The notes beneath the pieces were generated by a model. That model saw nothing but the letters and a program-made list of their open reading frames with translations, did not search any database and was not told where the DNA came from. Shown here piece after piece: positions 35,154 through 44,411 of a DNA stretch of 64,000 nucleotides (position 1 is the stretch's first letter; each line of letters opens with the position of its first letter). The stretch covers positions 62,001 to 126,000 of the forward strand of contig CAYVCQ010000003.1 in NCBI GenBank assembly GCA_964450405.1, given 5' to 3'. A program made the translations under genes and the position numbers. This DNA comes from WRGT01 sp964450405. GTDB taxonomy: Bacteria; Spirochaetota; UBA4802; UBA5550.

Positions 35154-36389
35154 ATGAGAGAAGCATATATTGTTGAAGCAGTCAGAACACCAGGATGTAA
35201 AAGAGCAAAAGGTCTCCTCGCTCAGGTAAGACCTGAAGATCTACTAAAAACAGCACTTCACGGTGTTATGGAAAGATCTGGAGTATCAAAAGATGCAGTT
35301 GAAGATGTAATGATCGGTTGTTCATTTCCAGAAGCAGAACAGGGTATCAATATCGGCCGTATAGCTACACTTATGGCAGGTTTCCCTGTAACAGCATGTG
35401 GAGCGACAGTAAACAGATTCTGTTCATCAGGACTTGAGTCTATAGCTATATCTGCAATGAAAGTTATGTCAGGATACCATGAAGTAACAATAGGCGGCGG
35501 TATTGAGTCTATGTCTATCGTTCCTATGGGTGGAAATCTACCTAGACCTCACCCAGAGTGGGCGAAAGTTGACCCGACTGTTTATATGTCTATGGGTGTA
35601 ACTGCTGAAAACGTTGCAAGAAGATACAATGTAAGTCGTGAAGATCAGGATTATTTTGCAGTTCATTCACACCTCAAAGCTGCAGATGCACAGGCTAAAG
35701 GTCTTTTCAAAGAAATCGTTCCTGTTGATGCATACAAATTTGTTGCTCAGCCTGACGGATCTTACAAAAAAGAATCTTACAAAGTTGATTATGATGATGG
35801 TGTACAGAATCCTCCAGATGCTGCGAAGATGGCTAAACTTAAAGGTGCATTCTCTGCTCCAATACCTGGTGTTGCAAACTCAGGTTCAGTTACAGCTGCT
35901 AACTCTTCACAGACAACAGATGGTGCTGCTGCAACACTTATCATGAGCAAAGAAGCAATGCAGAAATATGGCGTAAAAGCTAAAGTAAGACTTGTTGGAT
36001 ATACTGTTGCAGGCTGTAAAGCTGATGAAATGGGTATCGGACCAGCAGTTGCTATTCCTAAGCTTCTAAAGCAGGTTGGAATGACAATGGAACAAATAAT
36101 GAAAGATGGTATAATCGAACTTAACGAAGCTTTCGCTTCACAGGGAATCTACTGTGCACGTGAACTTGGTTTTGGAGATAAAAAATACTTTGAATTCGGA
36201 AGCAAAGACCTTTTCATCAACCCAACAGGTGGAGCTATAGCTCTTGGACACCCACTAGGATGTTCTGGTGCTAAAATTTTCGCTACTCTCGTAAATAATA
36301 TGCAGAGAATGGGAAAAAAATACGGTATGGAGTCTATGTGTATCGGTGGTGGAATGGGTGCTGCTGCACTTTTCGAATTAGTAGACTGA
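35154..36389 (+). CDS. Acetyl-CoA acyltransferase (thiolase)
   Basis: 411 residues, normal for the thiolase family. It cleaves 3-ketoacyl-CoA with CoA in beta-oxidation, or could condense acetyl-CoA in reverse. TVNRFCSSGLESIAISA holds the acylated Cys near residue 87. IIELNEAFASQG and INPTGGAIALGHPLGCSGAK carry the catalytic His and second Cys. AGGAGG precedes the ATG. It follows the dehydrogenase/hydratase by 87 bases containing a hairpin and ends at a strong terminator. Association with the multifunctional enzyme favours the degradative (FadA-like) role. Confidence 0.93.
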   Translation: MREAYIVEAVRTPGCKRAKGLLAQVRPEDLLKTALHGVMERSGVSKDAVEDVMIGCSFPEAEQGINIGRIATLMAGFPVTACGATVNRFCSSGLESIAISAMKVMSGYHEVTIGGGIESMSIVPMGGNLPRPHPEWAKVDPTVYMSMGVTAENVARRYNVSREDQDYFAVHSHLKAADAQAKGLFKEIVPVDAYKFVAQPDGSYKKESYKVDYDDGVQNPPDAAKMAKLKGAFSAPIPGVANSGSVTAANSSQTTDGAAATLIMSKEAMQKYGVKAKVRLVGYTVAGCKADEMGIGPAVAIPKLLKQVGMTMEQIMKDGIIELNEAFASQGIYCARELGFGDKKYFEFGSKDLFINPTGGAIALGHPLGCSGAKIFATLVNNMQRMGKKYGMESMCIGGGMGAAALFELVD

Positions 36390-36411
36390 TTTTAACTTAT
36401 TCGTTATATTT

Positions 36412-36443
36412 AAAAGGCCGTCCGTTATGGACGGCCTTTTTTT
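36412..36443 (+). terminator. Terminator of the fad operon
   Basis: AAAAGGCCGTCC, a short loop, GGACGGCCTTTTTTT. An 8-bp GC-rich core extended by A-T pairs, then a T-run. Confidence 0.92.
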
Positions 36444-36514
36444 ATGTCTCATATCCTCAAGTTTTACACCGTAAATGCCGATATTATTTTATATTGATTT
36501 TCCGGGAGGATATT

Positions 36515-36661
36515 ATGCGTAAATCTGAATCTGCAACAAATAACTGGAAGAATGATCAAATTACAATTTTTAAAAAGTATATAAAGAATTTTAAACCTGG
36601 TTCAGTAGAATATATTAAACTCGAACAGGGTATTAAAAGACTGGAACAGATAGGATGCTAA
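36515..36661 (+). CDS. Small basic protein, 48 residues, unknown
   Basis: A short open frame with a strong ribosome site, GGGAGG five bases before the ATG. The product begins MRKSESATNNWKNDQ and ends GIKRLEQIGC; it is rich in Lys and has a helix-like spacing (SVEYIKLEQGIKRLEQ). I recognise no family. It follows the fad terminator and has no obvious partner. The ribosome site and clean ends support it; lack of homology evidence keeps confidence moderate. Confidence 0.5.
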   Translation: MRKSESATNNWKNDQITIFKKYIKNFKPGSVEYIKLEQGIKRLEQIGC

Positions 36662-37008
36662 GTTAATTAAAAATAAATTGAATCAATCACTGCAGTTCTC
36701 AATTATATATAGATATATTTATTGTTTCATAATAACTTCCACTACCCTATCGGCCACCCTCTCTATCCGGAAAAGATGTTTTAGGGAACAAACCGTCGGG
36801 AATTAGTTTTGAATAATATTATGTTCAATAAATATACCAGAAAGTTACAAACCAAATATTTTACAGTATTTCATTCCACATTGATCGCCAATCTTTATGA
36901 AACAAAAACTCTAATAATAACCCAAATTTATATTACATTTATAAAAAATACTTTGCATTATTTGAAAGAGATGGTATTGATACATATGAACAGTTACGGA
37001 GAATTATT
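36662..37008. other. Gap of 347 bp before the dCMP deaminase gene
   Basis: No repeat, RNA or terminator recognised. A TTG-initiated frame at 36809-37012 overlaps the deaminase start but has no ribosome site and an unlikely composition. In the deaminase frame the codons remain open back to 36901 (ending ...ERDGIDTYEQLRRII before the Met), without a usual start codon. Confidence 0.5.
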
Positions 37009-37455
37009 ATGAAAGAAAGACCTTCATGGGATATGTATTTCATGAAAATAGCGGAGGATGTCGCTACAAGGTCTACTTGTATTAGAAGACAGGTTGGCGC
37101 TGTTATCGTAAATGATAAAAGAATGCTCACTACCGGATACAATGGAGTCCCCACAGGTATATCTCACTGCACAGAACAGACCTGTCTCAGAACAAAATTT
37201 AATGTTCCAAGTGGTGAAAGACATGAATTGTGCCGGGGTCTTCATGCTGAACAGAATGCAATAATTCAGGCGGCATATTATGGTGTGTCAGTTAAAGGTT
37301 CAAAAATATACATTACTCATCAGCCATGCTCAATATGTACTAAAATGTTAATAAATAGCGGAATTGAGTCATTTGTTTACAGATTACCCTACAATGATCC
37401 TCTCGCTGAAGAAATGATCAAAGAAGCCGGTATAAATTGCAAAATAGTGGAGTAG
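37009..37455 (+). CDS. Deoxycytidylate (dCMP) deaminase, ComEB-like
   Basis: 148 residues. It converts dCMP to dUMP, the precursor for thymidylate. RPSWDMYFMKIAEDVATRST is the standard opening, CIRRQVGAVIVND follows, GLHAEQNAI holds the zinc His and the catalytic Glu, and THQPCSICTKML the two zinc Cys. An extra Cys-rich segment between (HCTEQTCLRTKFN, HELCRG) is common in this family. GGAG precedes the ATG. It is the first gene of a plus-strand run; the next gene begins four bases after its stop. Confidence 0.92.
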   Translation: MKERPSWDMYFMKIAEDVATRSTCIRRQVGAVIVNDKRMLTTGYNGVPTGISHCTEQTCLRTKFNVPSGERHELCRGLHAEQNAIIQAAYYGVSVKGSKIYITHQPCSICTKMLINSGIESFVYRLPYNDPLAEEMIKEAGINCKIVE

Positions 37456-37459
37456 AAAT

Positions 37460-38161
37460 ATGAAAAAAATACCATATATCATTTTATTCCTCCTATTGAT
37501 GCAGTCTGTATCTTTTACTCAGAACAAAAAAGAAGAGGATCTTTTTAGCCGCGCTACAAAATATTTTTTCCAGAAGAAATTTGAAATGGCTGAAGTTTTA
37601 TTTCAGGAAGTAATAAAAAAAGAACCTGAAAATGCAATGGCCTACTCTTACCTTGGTGACATTTTTTTAAAAAAACAACAGTACGATGGTGCACTTACTC
37701 TTTATCTTAGAGCTATAGATTTAAATCCTGAAATACCCGAAAACTATTTCCGGTTAGGACAGATTTATTACTTTAAAAAGAATGCAGGCCTATCACTTGA
37801 GAACTTTGAGAAAGCTCTTGCAAAAGACAGCAGATTGAAAATTACCTACTACCATATTGGACTCACCGATTTAATGCTTATGAGAGATAAGGAAAAAACA
37901 ATCGAAAACTGGTCAACTTATATCAAACTCGCACCGGAAGATCCGCAGTATGACAGTATTAAGAGAGTTATTGAACTGCTAAAAGATCCAAACTTTAAAC
38001 TGCCCTCTGCAGATAGCGGTATTTCCATTGAAGAAGCGCTTCTTCTTGGCGGTGCGACCCTGGACTCGCAGGATAGAACTTCTGAGAATAAACAGGCTGA
38101 CCATGAATCAAAAAAATCAAAAGATACAATTGAAGATATCTACATGGATGATGATCTTTAA
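37460..38161 (+). CDS. Exported TPR-repeat protein
   Basis: 233 residues with a signal peptide (KIPYIILFLLLMQSVSFTQ) and about four tetratricopeptide repeats (residues 27-165; for example AMAYSYLGDIFLKKQQYDGA, NYFRLGQIYYFKKNAGLS). The C-terminal 60 residues are acidic and charged, probably disordered, ending DIYMDDDL. TPRs bind partner proteins. The gene lies between dCMP deaminase (4-base gap) and a larger TPR protein (18-base gap), so the two TPR proteins are probably made together and may form an envelope scaffold. Confidence 0.8.
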   Translation: MKKIPYIILFLLLMQSVSFTQNKKEEDLFSRATKYFFQKKFEMAEVLFQEVIKKEPENAMAYSYLGDIFLKKQQYDGALTLYLRAIDLNPEIPENYFRLGQIYYFKKNAGLSLENFEKALAKDSRLKITYYHIGLTDLMLMRDKEKTIENWSTYIKLAPEDPQYDSIKRVIELLKDPNFKLPSADSGISIEEALLLGGATLDSQDRTSENKQADHESKKSKDTIEDIYMDDDL

Positions 38162-38179
38162 AAAATTCCCGGAGGATTT

Positions 38180-40570
38180 ATGTTTTACAGAGAAGACAGG
38201 AACAAAGTAATAGCTGTTTCAGTGGCAGCAATCATTGCTGCAGGTTTGTTATACTTTTTATTTTTCAGGTCACCTGATCCGGCCGGTCAAATACAGGATC
38301 TGCGCCTGAAACAGATAGAACTCTTTACTGAACTTCTTGATACTGATCCGGGCAATATAGACTATATGTTAAAAATTGCCGATTTGTATAAATCATTTGG
38401 CGATTATGATAAAGCTATAGATTACTATAAAAAAATACTGAAGCTTGACCCGAAAAATTATAATGCTCTAAACGGTCTGGGTCATGCATATGCCCTGAAG
38501 GGTGATTACGACAATGCAATAAGTATATTTGAATTAGCTAAAGGCATAAAACCGACAAGTCCATCTGCATATAATAAACTTGGAAATGTTTATGACTCAA
38601 GGGCTGAACTTGAAAAAGCTCTAAACGAATATAAATCGGCACAAAAAGTTGCTCCAAAGGATCAGGAGAGTTATAAAAATATAGCAAACCAGAAACTCGC
38701 AAAAGGTGACACCGAAGGAGCTATCAAGATACTTGAACAAGGAATAAGCAGCAATCCCGGTGATGCAGAAGGTTATTATAATCTTGGAAATCTTTATCTT
38801 AAAGCCGGACATAATGGAAAAGCCAAGGAAAAATTCAGTAAAGCTATCTCAATAGATTCAAAAACCGGTAAATATTATAGAGGTTTAGGAGACAGCGAAT
38901 ATAAAATAGGAAACATGGATAATGCTGCTGCTGCATATCAGAAAGCCCTGGACCTTGAATCTTCAGATGCTGCCTCCGCTGAAAAACTGGGCGACATTTA
39001 TCTTGCAAAAAAAAATTACGAAAATGCTGCCGGAAATTACAAAAAGGGGCTTGAATATGACTCCGGCAATAAAGGTTTAAAAAAGAAATATAACTACGCA
39101 ATGGGCGAACTTGACAAACTAAACAAAAAGAATAATAAAAGTAATATTGCTGTGAATAATAATAACATCAGCGATGGCGGTAATTCAAAAAATCAGTTAA
39201 GTACCGACACTAAACAGGACAGCCTTACAGATTCTACTGTTGATTCAGGTAATGTTGCAAAAAATACAAAGACAAACAATGTCACAAAAGATGCTCAGAA
39301 ATGGAGAGAAATTGGTGATCAGCATAGAGAAAAGAAACAGCTTGAAGATGCCATTAAGGCTTATAGAAAGGCGGTTGAGCTTGATAAAAATGATGACCAT
39401 TCTTATTACTGGCAGGGAAGAATTTATCAGAGCAACAAGGTCTATGATGAGGCAAAAAAAGCATATCAGAATGCTATAGCGGCAAATCCGAATAATGGTG
39501 ATTCAAGCTACAGGCTTGGTCAAATTCAGTATATGGAAAAAAAATATAAAGACGCCACACAATCATTCACTAACGCAATAAAGGTTGATCCTTCAAACCC
39601 TAAGATTTATTTTGATAGAGGTATGGCTCATTTTCAGGTAAATGATAAAGCTAAAGCAATAGCAGATTTTCAAAAAGCTATAGCCCTTGATCCAAAAATG
39701 GACCGTGCATATTTCCAATTAGGAAGTATACAGTTGGAATCTAAAAATTATAATGAGGCGCTAAAGAATTTCACAAAAGATCTTGAGCTTAGACCGAATA
39801 ATGTTGAAACAAATTTCAAAATAGGAGAAACTTATTACGAAATGAAGAGTTTTAACAATGCGGCAAATTATTATCAGAAAACCATACAACTTGAACCGAG
39901 CCATTTTCAGGCATATTTTAATCTTGGACTTACTAATCAGCAGAAGAAAAACTATAATGATGCAATTCCTCTTTTTGAAAAAGCTTCATCCGTTAAAGGA
40001 GGAGATGCTGCATCATTTTATGAAATTGGTAAAGCCTACGAAGGTATGAATAATGACATAAAAGCTATTGAGAGCTACGAGAAAGCTGTTTCGATCAATC
40101 CATCTTACACTAATGCCTATATCAATTTAGGCAGAATGTACTTCAACAAAAAGCTCTTTGACAAAGCTGTTGAACAATTTAAAAAAGCCACTGATAATTC
40201 TCCAAGATCATACGATGCTCATTACAATCTTGCGAATGCCTACAGGGAGATGAAAATGTATAATGAAGCGGTTGAAGAATATACTGTTTCACTTACCATC
40301 AGTCCGCTTGAATATAAGGCACATTTTAACCTAGGGATGGCTTATCGGGATCAGAACAATTTCACCAACGCAGTTTCTTCATTTGAAAAGGCACTACAGA
40401 TTAACAATAACCAGGTTGACCCTCATGAGGAACTTGGAATGATCTATTATAGAAATCTTAAAAACAACAGTAAGGCGGTTTATCATTTTGAAAAAGTTTT
40501 AGCAATGAAGCCGAATCATCCTGATGCTGACAAGATGAAGTCTATTATAAATCTGATCAAGGGCAAATAA
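38180..40570 (+). CDS. Large membrane-anchored TPR protein
   Basis: 796 residues. A single membrane segment near the start (VIAVSVAAIIAAGLLYFLFF) precedes two blocks of TPRs: about seven repeats to residue 310, then an Asn/Ser/Asp/Lys-rich linker (about 313-372) and about eleven more to the end. Typical units read YNALNGLGHAYALKGDYDNA and YNLANAYREMKMYNEAVEEY. It probably projects into the periplasm as a long superhelix that binds proteins. GGAGG stands four bases before the ATG. Neighbouring lipoproteins and an amidase suggest a cell-envelope role. Confidence 0.82.
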   Translation: MFYREDRNKVIAVSVAAIIAAGLLYFLFFRSPDPAGQIQDLRLKQIELFTELLDTDPGNIDYMLKIADLYKSFGDYDKAIDYYKKILKLDPKNYNALNGLGHAYALKGDYDNAISIFELAKGIKPTSPSAYNKLGNVYDSRAELEKALNEYKSAQKVAPKDQESYKNIANQKLAKGDTEGAIKILEQGISSNPGDAEGYYNLGNLYLKAGHNGKAKEKFSKAISIDSKTGKYYRGLGDSEYKIGNMDNAAAAYQKALDLESSDAASAEKLGDIYLAKKNYENAAGNYKKGLEYDSGNKGLKKKYNYAMGELDKLNKKNNKSNIAVNNNNISDGGNSKNQLSTDTKQDSLTDSTVDSGNVAKNTKTNNVTKDAQKWREIGDQHREKKQLEDAIKAYRKAVELDKNDDHSYYWQGRIYQSNKVYDEAKKAYQNAIAANPNNGDSSYRLGQIQYMEKKYKDATQSFTNAIKVDPSNPKIYFDRGMAHFQVNDKAKAIADFQKAIALDPKMDRAYFQLGSIQLESKNYNEALKNFTKDLELRPNNVETNFKIGETYYEMKSFNNAANYYQKTIQLEPSHFQAYFNLGLTNQQKKNYNDAIPLFEKASSVKGGDAASFYEIGKAYEGMNNDIKAIESYEKAVSINPSYTNAYINLGRMYFNKKLFDKAVEQFKKATDNSPRSYDAHYNLANAYREMKMYNEAVEEYTVSLTISPLEYKAHFNLGMAYRDQNNFTNAVSSFEKALQINNNQVDPHEELGMIYYRNLKNNSKAVYHFEKVLAMKPNHPDADKMKSIINLIKGK

Positions 40571-40578
40571 ATTATCAT

Positions 40579-40617
40579 CTCCTGAACATGAAGAGCACAA
40601 CTATACATGTTCAGGAG
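40579..40617 (+). terminator. Perfect 12-bp hairpin, probable terminator
   Basis: CTCCTGAACATG (40579-40590) and CATGTTCAGGAG (40606-40617) pair exactly around 15 bases. TCCCTGTTTT follows, so termination is likely but not strong. Confidence 0.6.
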
Positions 40618-40733
40618 TCCCTGTTTTAACGAATTATATTTAGTTTCACTATAAAACAATACAATAGTTCCCTGCCGGAACTTAAACTATAAAACATATA
40701 TATCCCCTCAAAGGGATTTGGGAGCTTAAACCA

Positions 40734-41171
40734 ATGCTAAAAAGTTTTATTACTTTAATTATTTTTTCACTCTTGCTATTTTCATGTGTATCACGCGAAT
40801 TGAAAGATCAGCAGAAATATGATTACACCACTTCGGGAATATTAAGCGATAACTGCTTTCAGGTAATTGTATCGGCAGGTCCAGATCAGGATTTAAAAAC
40901 AATGACAGATCAGCGGGAGAATGCCTTTATTAAAGCCAAAGACAGCATCTCTCTAGAGACTGAAAAGCAGATTCTTGCATATTATTTGAAAAATAAATCT
41001 ATCAATATCGATTCAGTATCTACTGAGACTCTAAAAACGCTCAAAGATAAATCTGAAATTTATTCTAAACAGGGGATTATTGAACAGGAATACTTTCTCA
41101 TAGATAATTCCGCAGTTCTTATCTACCGCATTTTCAGAAAAGATATAAAAAATGAAATTCTAAATAAATAA
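40734..41171 (+). CDS. Small lipoprotein, unknown
   Basis: 145 residues. MLKSFITLIIFSLLLFSC is a signal peptide with a lipobox Cys. The mature part has ILSDNCFQVIVSAGPDQD, then a helix rich in Lys and Glu, and IEQEYFLIDNSAVLIYRIFR. The overall plan (Cys near the start of a strand, a long helix, a closing strand) resembles the next gene's product and, loosely, LPP20-type lipoproteins. GGGAG precedes the ATG. It lies between the TPR proteins and a cell-wall amidase, which suggests an envelope function. No family assigned. Confidence 0.7.
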   Translation: MLKSFITLIIFSLLLFSCVSRELKDQQKYDYTTSGILSDNCFQVIVSAGPDQDLKTMTDQRENAFIKAKDSISLETEKQILAYYLKNKSINIDSVSTETLKTLKDKSEIYSKQGIIEQEYFLIDNSAVLIYRIFRKDIKNEILNK

Positions 41172-41245
41172 ACGATATAAACTCAATTTCATCAATCTTC
41201 AACCGATAATAAAATAAAGCATATTCAGTTTATCCGAGGTGACTT

Positions 41246-41695
41246 GTGAAAAAAACATATTTACTATATTCTTTTCTGTTCTTTTTATCAATTTTTGTAA
41301 TACAAAATTGCGCAACTGATTCCCAAAAAAAGCCAAAAGATAACAATACAAATACCACTCAAGAAAATGGATATAATGAAACATTTATGAAAACGGGGTG
41401 GATCAAAGAAGATAGATATAGAGCCGTGGTATTTATTATTACCAAAGATGAATGCTCAAACAGTTCTTCACAATTGGTAGAAGAAAAAATCAGAAATGAA
41501 GCAACTAGAAATTTACAGAAAGAGCTCAACCCCTCACTGAATCGAAATGCATCAACCCAGATTAAAATACTTACAGAAAATTCCGGAAAAATGATAAAGC
41601 CTGAAAAAGGCTGCGTTGAAAGTAATGTTTATTTTTTTGACCTTGAAAAAAATAATTTGAAATCCGATTTCGAAAAAATTAAAAATTTAAAGTAA
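41246..41695 (+). CDS. Small lipoprotein, unknown
   Basis: 149 residues, GTG start with GAGGTG upstream. LLYSFLFFLSIFVIQNC gives a lipobox, followed by a polar, Asn/Thr/Lys-rich spacer (residues about 25-43). The folded part begins KTGWIKEDRYRAVVFIITKD and contains a helix (EEKIRNEATRNLQKELNP) and a final strand (NVYFFDLEKN). Same layout as the preceding lipoprotein, so the two may be ancient duplicates. It is 15 bases upstream of the amidase gene. Confidence 0.65.
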   Translation: MKKTYLLYSFLFFLSIFVIQNCATDSQKKPKDNNTNTTQENGYNETFMKTGWIKEDRYRAVVFIITKDECSNSSSQLVEEKIRNEATRNLQKELNPSLNRNASTQIKILTENSGKMIKPEKGCVESNVYFFDLEKNNLKSDFEKIKNLK

Positions 41696-41710
41696 TAACG
41701 GCGATTTAAA

Positions 41711-43471
41711 ATGAAAAAAATAAATATATCATTTCTTCTTATTTCATTATTTATTATTAATATTAATGGATATTCCGCAACTGTTGTAAAAAATAAGCAA
41801 ACTCCTGTAGTAACCAGAATTCTTGAGTTGCAGGATGATCTTAACAAATTTAATGATATAGCAGAAATAGTTAATTATGTAGATGAAATTTATGGAAATA
41901 TATATGATTCAGTTGAAAAAGGCGGAAAAATAACCCTTTATTTCGGTCCAAATCATGGGAAAGATGAAACTGAAAGATGGAGAGGTATTACTACAAATAG
42001 AGTCGGGATAACCGGACTCCCGGAAGAATACTACTCTATGCTTTACTCAAGGAAATTATATAATCTGCTAAGTCAGAATAAATTTTTTAATATAGTCGCA
42101 AAGGATGAATACCGCCAGGTTCTGGAAGGCAAAGCTGATTCTTATCACTATATGAAATTTAAAGATGTAATGAGCAACGCCAAAAATGCCGGTGCTTTCA
42201 TGGTTGTCGAAATGCACATGAATAATGTTTCCATCTTCAGCAAAGCTGATGGACTCGTCAATATGCCGGGAATTCATATGGCAAGAGACAGCAGCGGCAG
42301 AAAACTCCTTATCAACATTACAGATACCTACTCCGGATTTCTAACTCTTTACAATAAATACGATGCAGGCGGATTTTCCAGACAATATGCATTAAATATC
42401 CGGGATGCGCTTGTATCAAAGGGATATTTAGCAAATAACTGGGATTATGGCGCTGTTGCAGATGACAGATTCACTTATTACCTGAATTTCCCGGTCTCTG
42501 TAATATACGAATGCGGTTTCATTTCACACCCTGTGGAAGAAAAGAAACTACGTGATCCTGAATATATGAATGGTATGGTTAATACTCATTATGAGATGCT
42601 TTTAAAAACATTCAATGACATTTATGGAATGGATATCTCAAAAAATGAATTTAAGGGTAAACGAAAGGATTTTAAATCAGGGATAGAAATTCTTAAACTG
42701 GCAAGACTTGCAATATATTTCATACAACACACTGACACTAAAAGTGCAAATATTGCAGTGAAGGCTATGAACGATTTATATCTTAATTCAAAGACTAAAG
42801 ACTCAATTAATTACTATACATCAATAATGCATACTATCAATCAGGCTGAAAGTTATTTTCAAAAAGGGATTAAATACAGAAATAAAAAAAAGTTCAACAA
42901 AGCTCGTGCATGCTTTGTTGATGCAAAAGAATCAATCAATAGAAATGAAATGTATTCCGCCTATAAAGAAAAATACAGCAATGCGATCTATGGAAATAAA
43001 AAAAACCGTATCACTACAATTGCCAGAGATAATACTAATACTGCCAATATTAAGTATGAAAAGAAGAGTGTTGATACAGCAATTCAGGTAAAAGCTTCAC
43101 CGGTTACAAAACCTTTTATAATGACACTGCGCACAGGTGAAAGTCTTGAAGATGCAATAAAAACATCACTCGATCCGGATACAAAAAGCCTTAGACTTAT
43201 TGCCGACTCTATGAATAACTACAAAAAGATTTCGTTTGTAAAAGTAAGAACATATTTACCAAAAAGAAAAAAATACAAAACAACCTATACTAAAAAATAC
43301 TATGATTTTGAGTTTAAGCCTGGAATTTTTGTTGTACAGGTTGACCGCAATATGAAAATTGTTAAAGCCGATCGGGTATCATCCGTTTATCTTGATTCAA
43401 ATAAATATCAGAATCAACAATATATGAAAAATTCGTATTTTACACAAATTGAACAGGACAAAAAAATATAA
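41711..43471 (+). CDS. N-acetylmuramoyl-L-alanine amidase-like protein (Amidase_3)
   Basis: 586 residues with a signal peptide (SFLLISLFIININGYSA). The catalytic part (about 60-300) fits the Amidase_3 zinc fold: LYFGPNHGKDE with the first zinc His near residue 83, VVEMHMNNVS with another near 168, and SVIYECGFISHPVEEKKLRD with the catalytic Glu near 267. These enzymes cut the amide between muramic acid and the peptide stem. Inserts make it larger than usual. The C-terminal 280 residues have a helical stretch and a final strand-rich part (FEFKPGIFVVQVD) of unknown fold. The zinc-binding Glu was not located with confidence. Confidence 0.65.
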   Translation: MKKINISFLLISLFIININGYSATVVKNKQTPVVTRILELQDDLNKFNDIAEIVNYVDEIYGNIYDSVEKGGKITLYFGPNHGKDETERWRGITTNRVGITGLPEEYYSMLYSRKLYNLLSQNKFFNIVAKDEYRQVLEGKADSYHYMKFKDVMSNAKNAGAFMVVEMHMNNVSIFSKADGLVNMPGIHMARDSSGRKLLINITDTYSGFLTLYNKYDAGGFSRQYALNIRDALVSKGYLANNWDYGAVADDRFTYYLNFPVSVIYECGFISHPVEEKKLRDPEYMNGMVNTHYEMLLKTFNDIYGMDISKNEFKGKRKDFKSGIEILKLARLAIYFIQHTDTKSANIAVKAMNDLYLNSKTKDSINYYTSIMHTINQAESYFQKGIKYRNKKKFNKARACFVDAKESINRNEMYSAYKEKYSNAIYGNKKNRITTIARDNTNTANIKYEKKSVDTAIQVKASPVTKPFIMTLRTGESLEDAIKTSLDPDTKSLRLIADSMNNYKKISFVKVRTYLPKRKKYKTTYTKKYYDFEFKPGIFVVQVDRNMKIVKADRVSSVYLDSNKYQNQQYMKNSYFTQIEQDKKI

Positions 43472-44411
43472 TAATCCCGGAGTATGGTCCGGGAAACCCT
43501 ATAATTTTTTTGGAGATTATCTCTTCAACCGCTACAACTGTAGAATTTTCAAACTGCCGATAGACGCTGGGCTTTCCTGCCCCAACCGGGATGGAACAAT
43601 AGGAACTACCGGCTGCATCTTCTGTTCAGATGAAGGTTCTGCATCTTCATCTACGGCAGGTTTTAGCACTATTGCTCTCCAGATGAAAAATGCAATAGAC
43701 ACTTTCAAGAGGACTGATAAAAATACTAAATATATAGCCTACTTTCAGGCATTTTCTAACACCTATGCTCCAGTATCTACACTTGAAAAACTATATGATG
43801 AAGCAGTCTCATTTCCTGAAATAGCAGGACTTATGATCGGCACCCGTCCTGATTGTATCAGCGAGGATATTCTTAAGCTGATAAAAAAATACAGTAGAGA
43901 AAATTTCGAGCTCTGGATCGAACTCGGAATACAATCCATGAAAAATGAGAGCCTTGATTTTCTTAAAAGAGGACACTCTGTAGAAAAAAGTATTGAATCT
44001 ATAAATCTAATAGCAGATTACAAAATATCAGTATGCGTCCATGTTATACTCGGTATTCCCGGAGAAACATGGAATGACATGATGGAAACAGCTGTAAAGA
44101 TTTCCTCTCTTCCTGTGCAGGGTATAAAAATACATCATTTGCATATTATAAAAAACACAGAACTTGAAGATATATACAACAAAGAACAATTTACACTGCT
44201 GTCTCTAAAAAATTATGTATCAACTCTTTGCGATTTCATTGAAAGACTAAGGCCCGATATAACAATTCACCGCCTTATGGGTGACAGGCACGAGGATTCG
44301 TTACTCTATCCCAAATGGAGTACACACAAAGGTACAGTTCTGCAGGCAATCGAAGATGAATTCAAAAGGAGATCAACGTTTCAGGGATTTCTCTATCACG
44401 GGGGTTTTTAA
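43449..44411 (+). CDS. Radical SAM protein, TIGR01212/YhcC type
   Basis: 320 residues. LSCPNRDGTIGTTGCIFC is the unusual Cys-x(n)-Cys-x2-Cys iron-sulfur motif of the TIGR01212/YhcC group, followed by DEGSASS. IGTRPDCISEDILKLI and WIELGIQSMKNESLDFLKRG are typical of the same family. It starts at a TTG and overlaps the amidase gene by 23 bases; no better start with a ribosome site is visible. The reaction performed by this family is not established. It is immediately followed by mnmA (ATG right after its stop), hinting at a role in tRNA or sulfur chemistry. Confidence 0.88.
   Translation: MNRTKKYNNPGVWSGKPYNFFGDYLFNRYNCRIFKLPIDAGLSCPNRDGTIGTTGCIFCSDEGSASSSTAGFSTIALQMKNAIDTFKRTDKNTKYIAYFQAFSNTYAPVSTLEKLYDEAVSFPEIAGLMIGTRPDCISEDILKLIKKYSRENFELWIELGIQSMKNESLDFLKRGHSVEKSIESINLIADYKISVCVHVILGIPGETWNDMMETAVKISSLPVQGIKIHHLHIIKNTELEDIYNKEQFTLLSLKNYVSTLCDFIERLRPDITIHRLMGDRHEDSLLYPKWSTHKGTVLQAIEDEFKRRSTFQGFLYHGGF

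Noticed and set aside
36809..37012. 67-codon frame overlapping the dCMP deaminase start by ATGA
   Set aside because: It starts at a TTG without a ribosome site and reads like random AT-rich sequence; the overlap alone is not enough.
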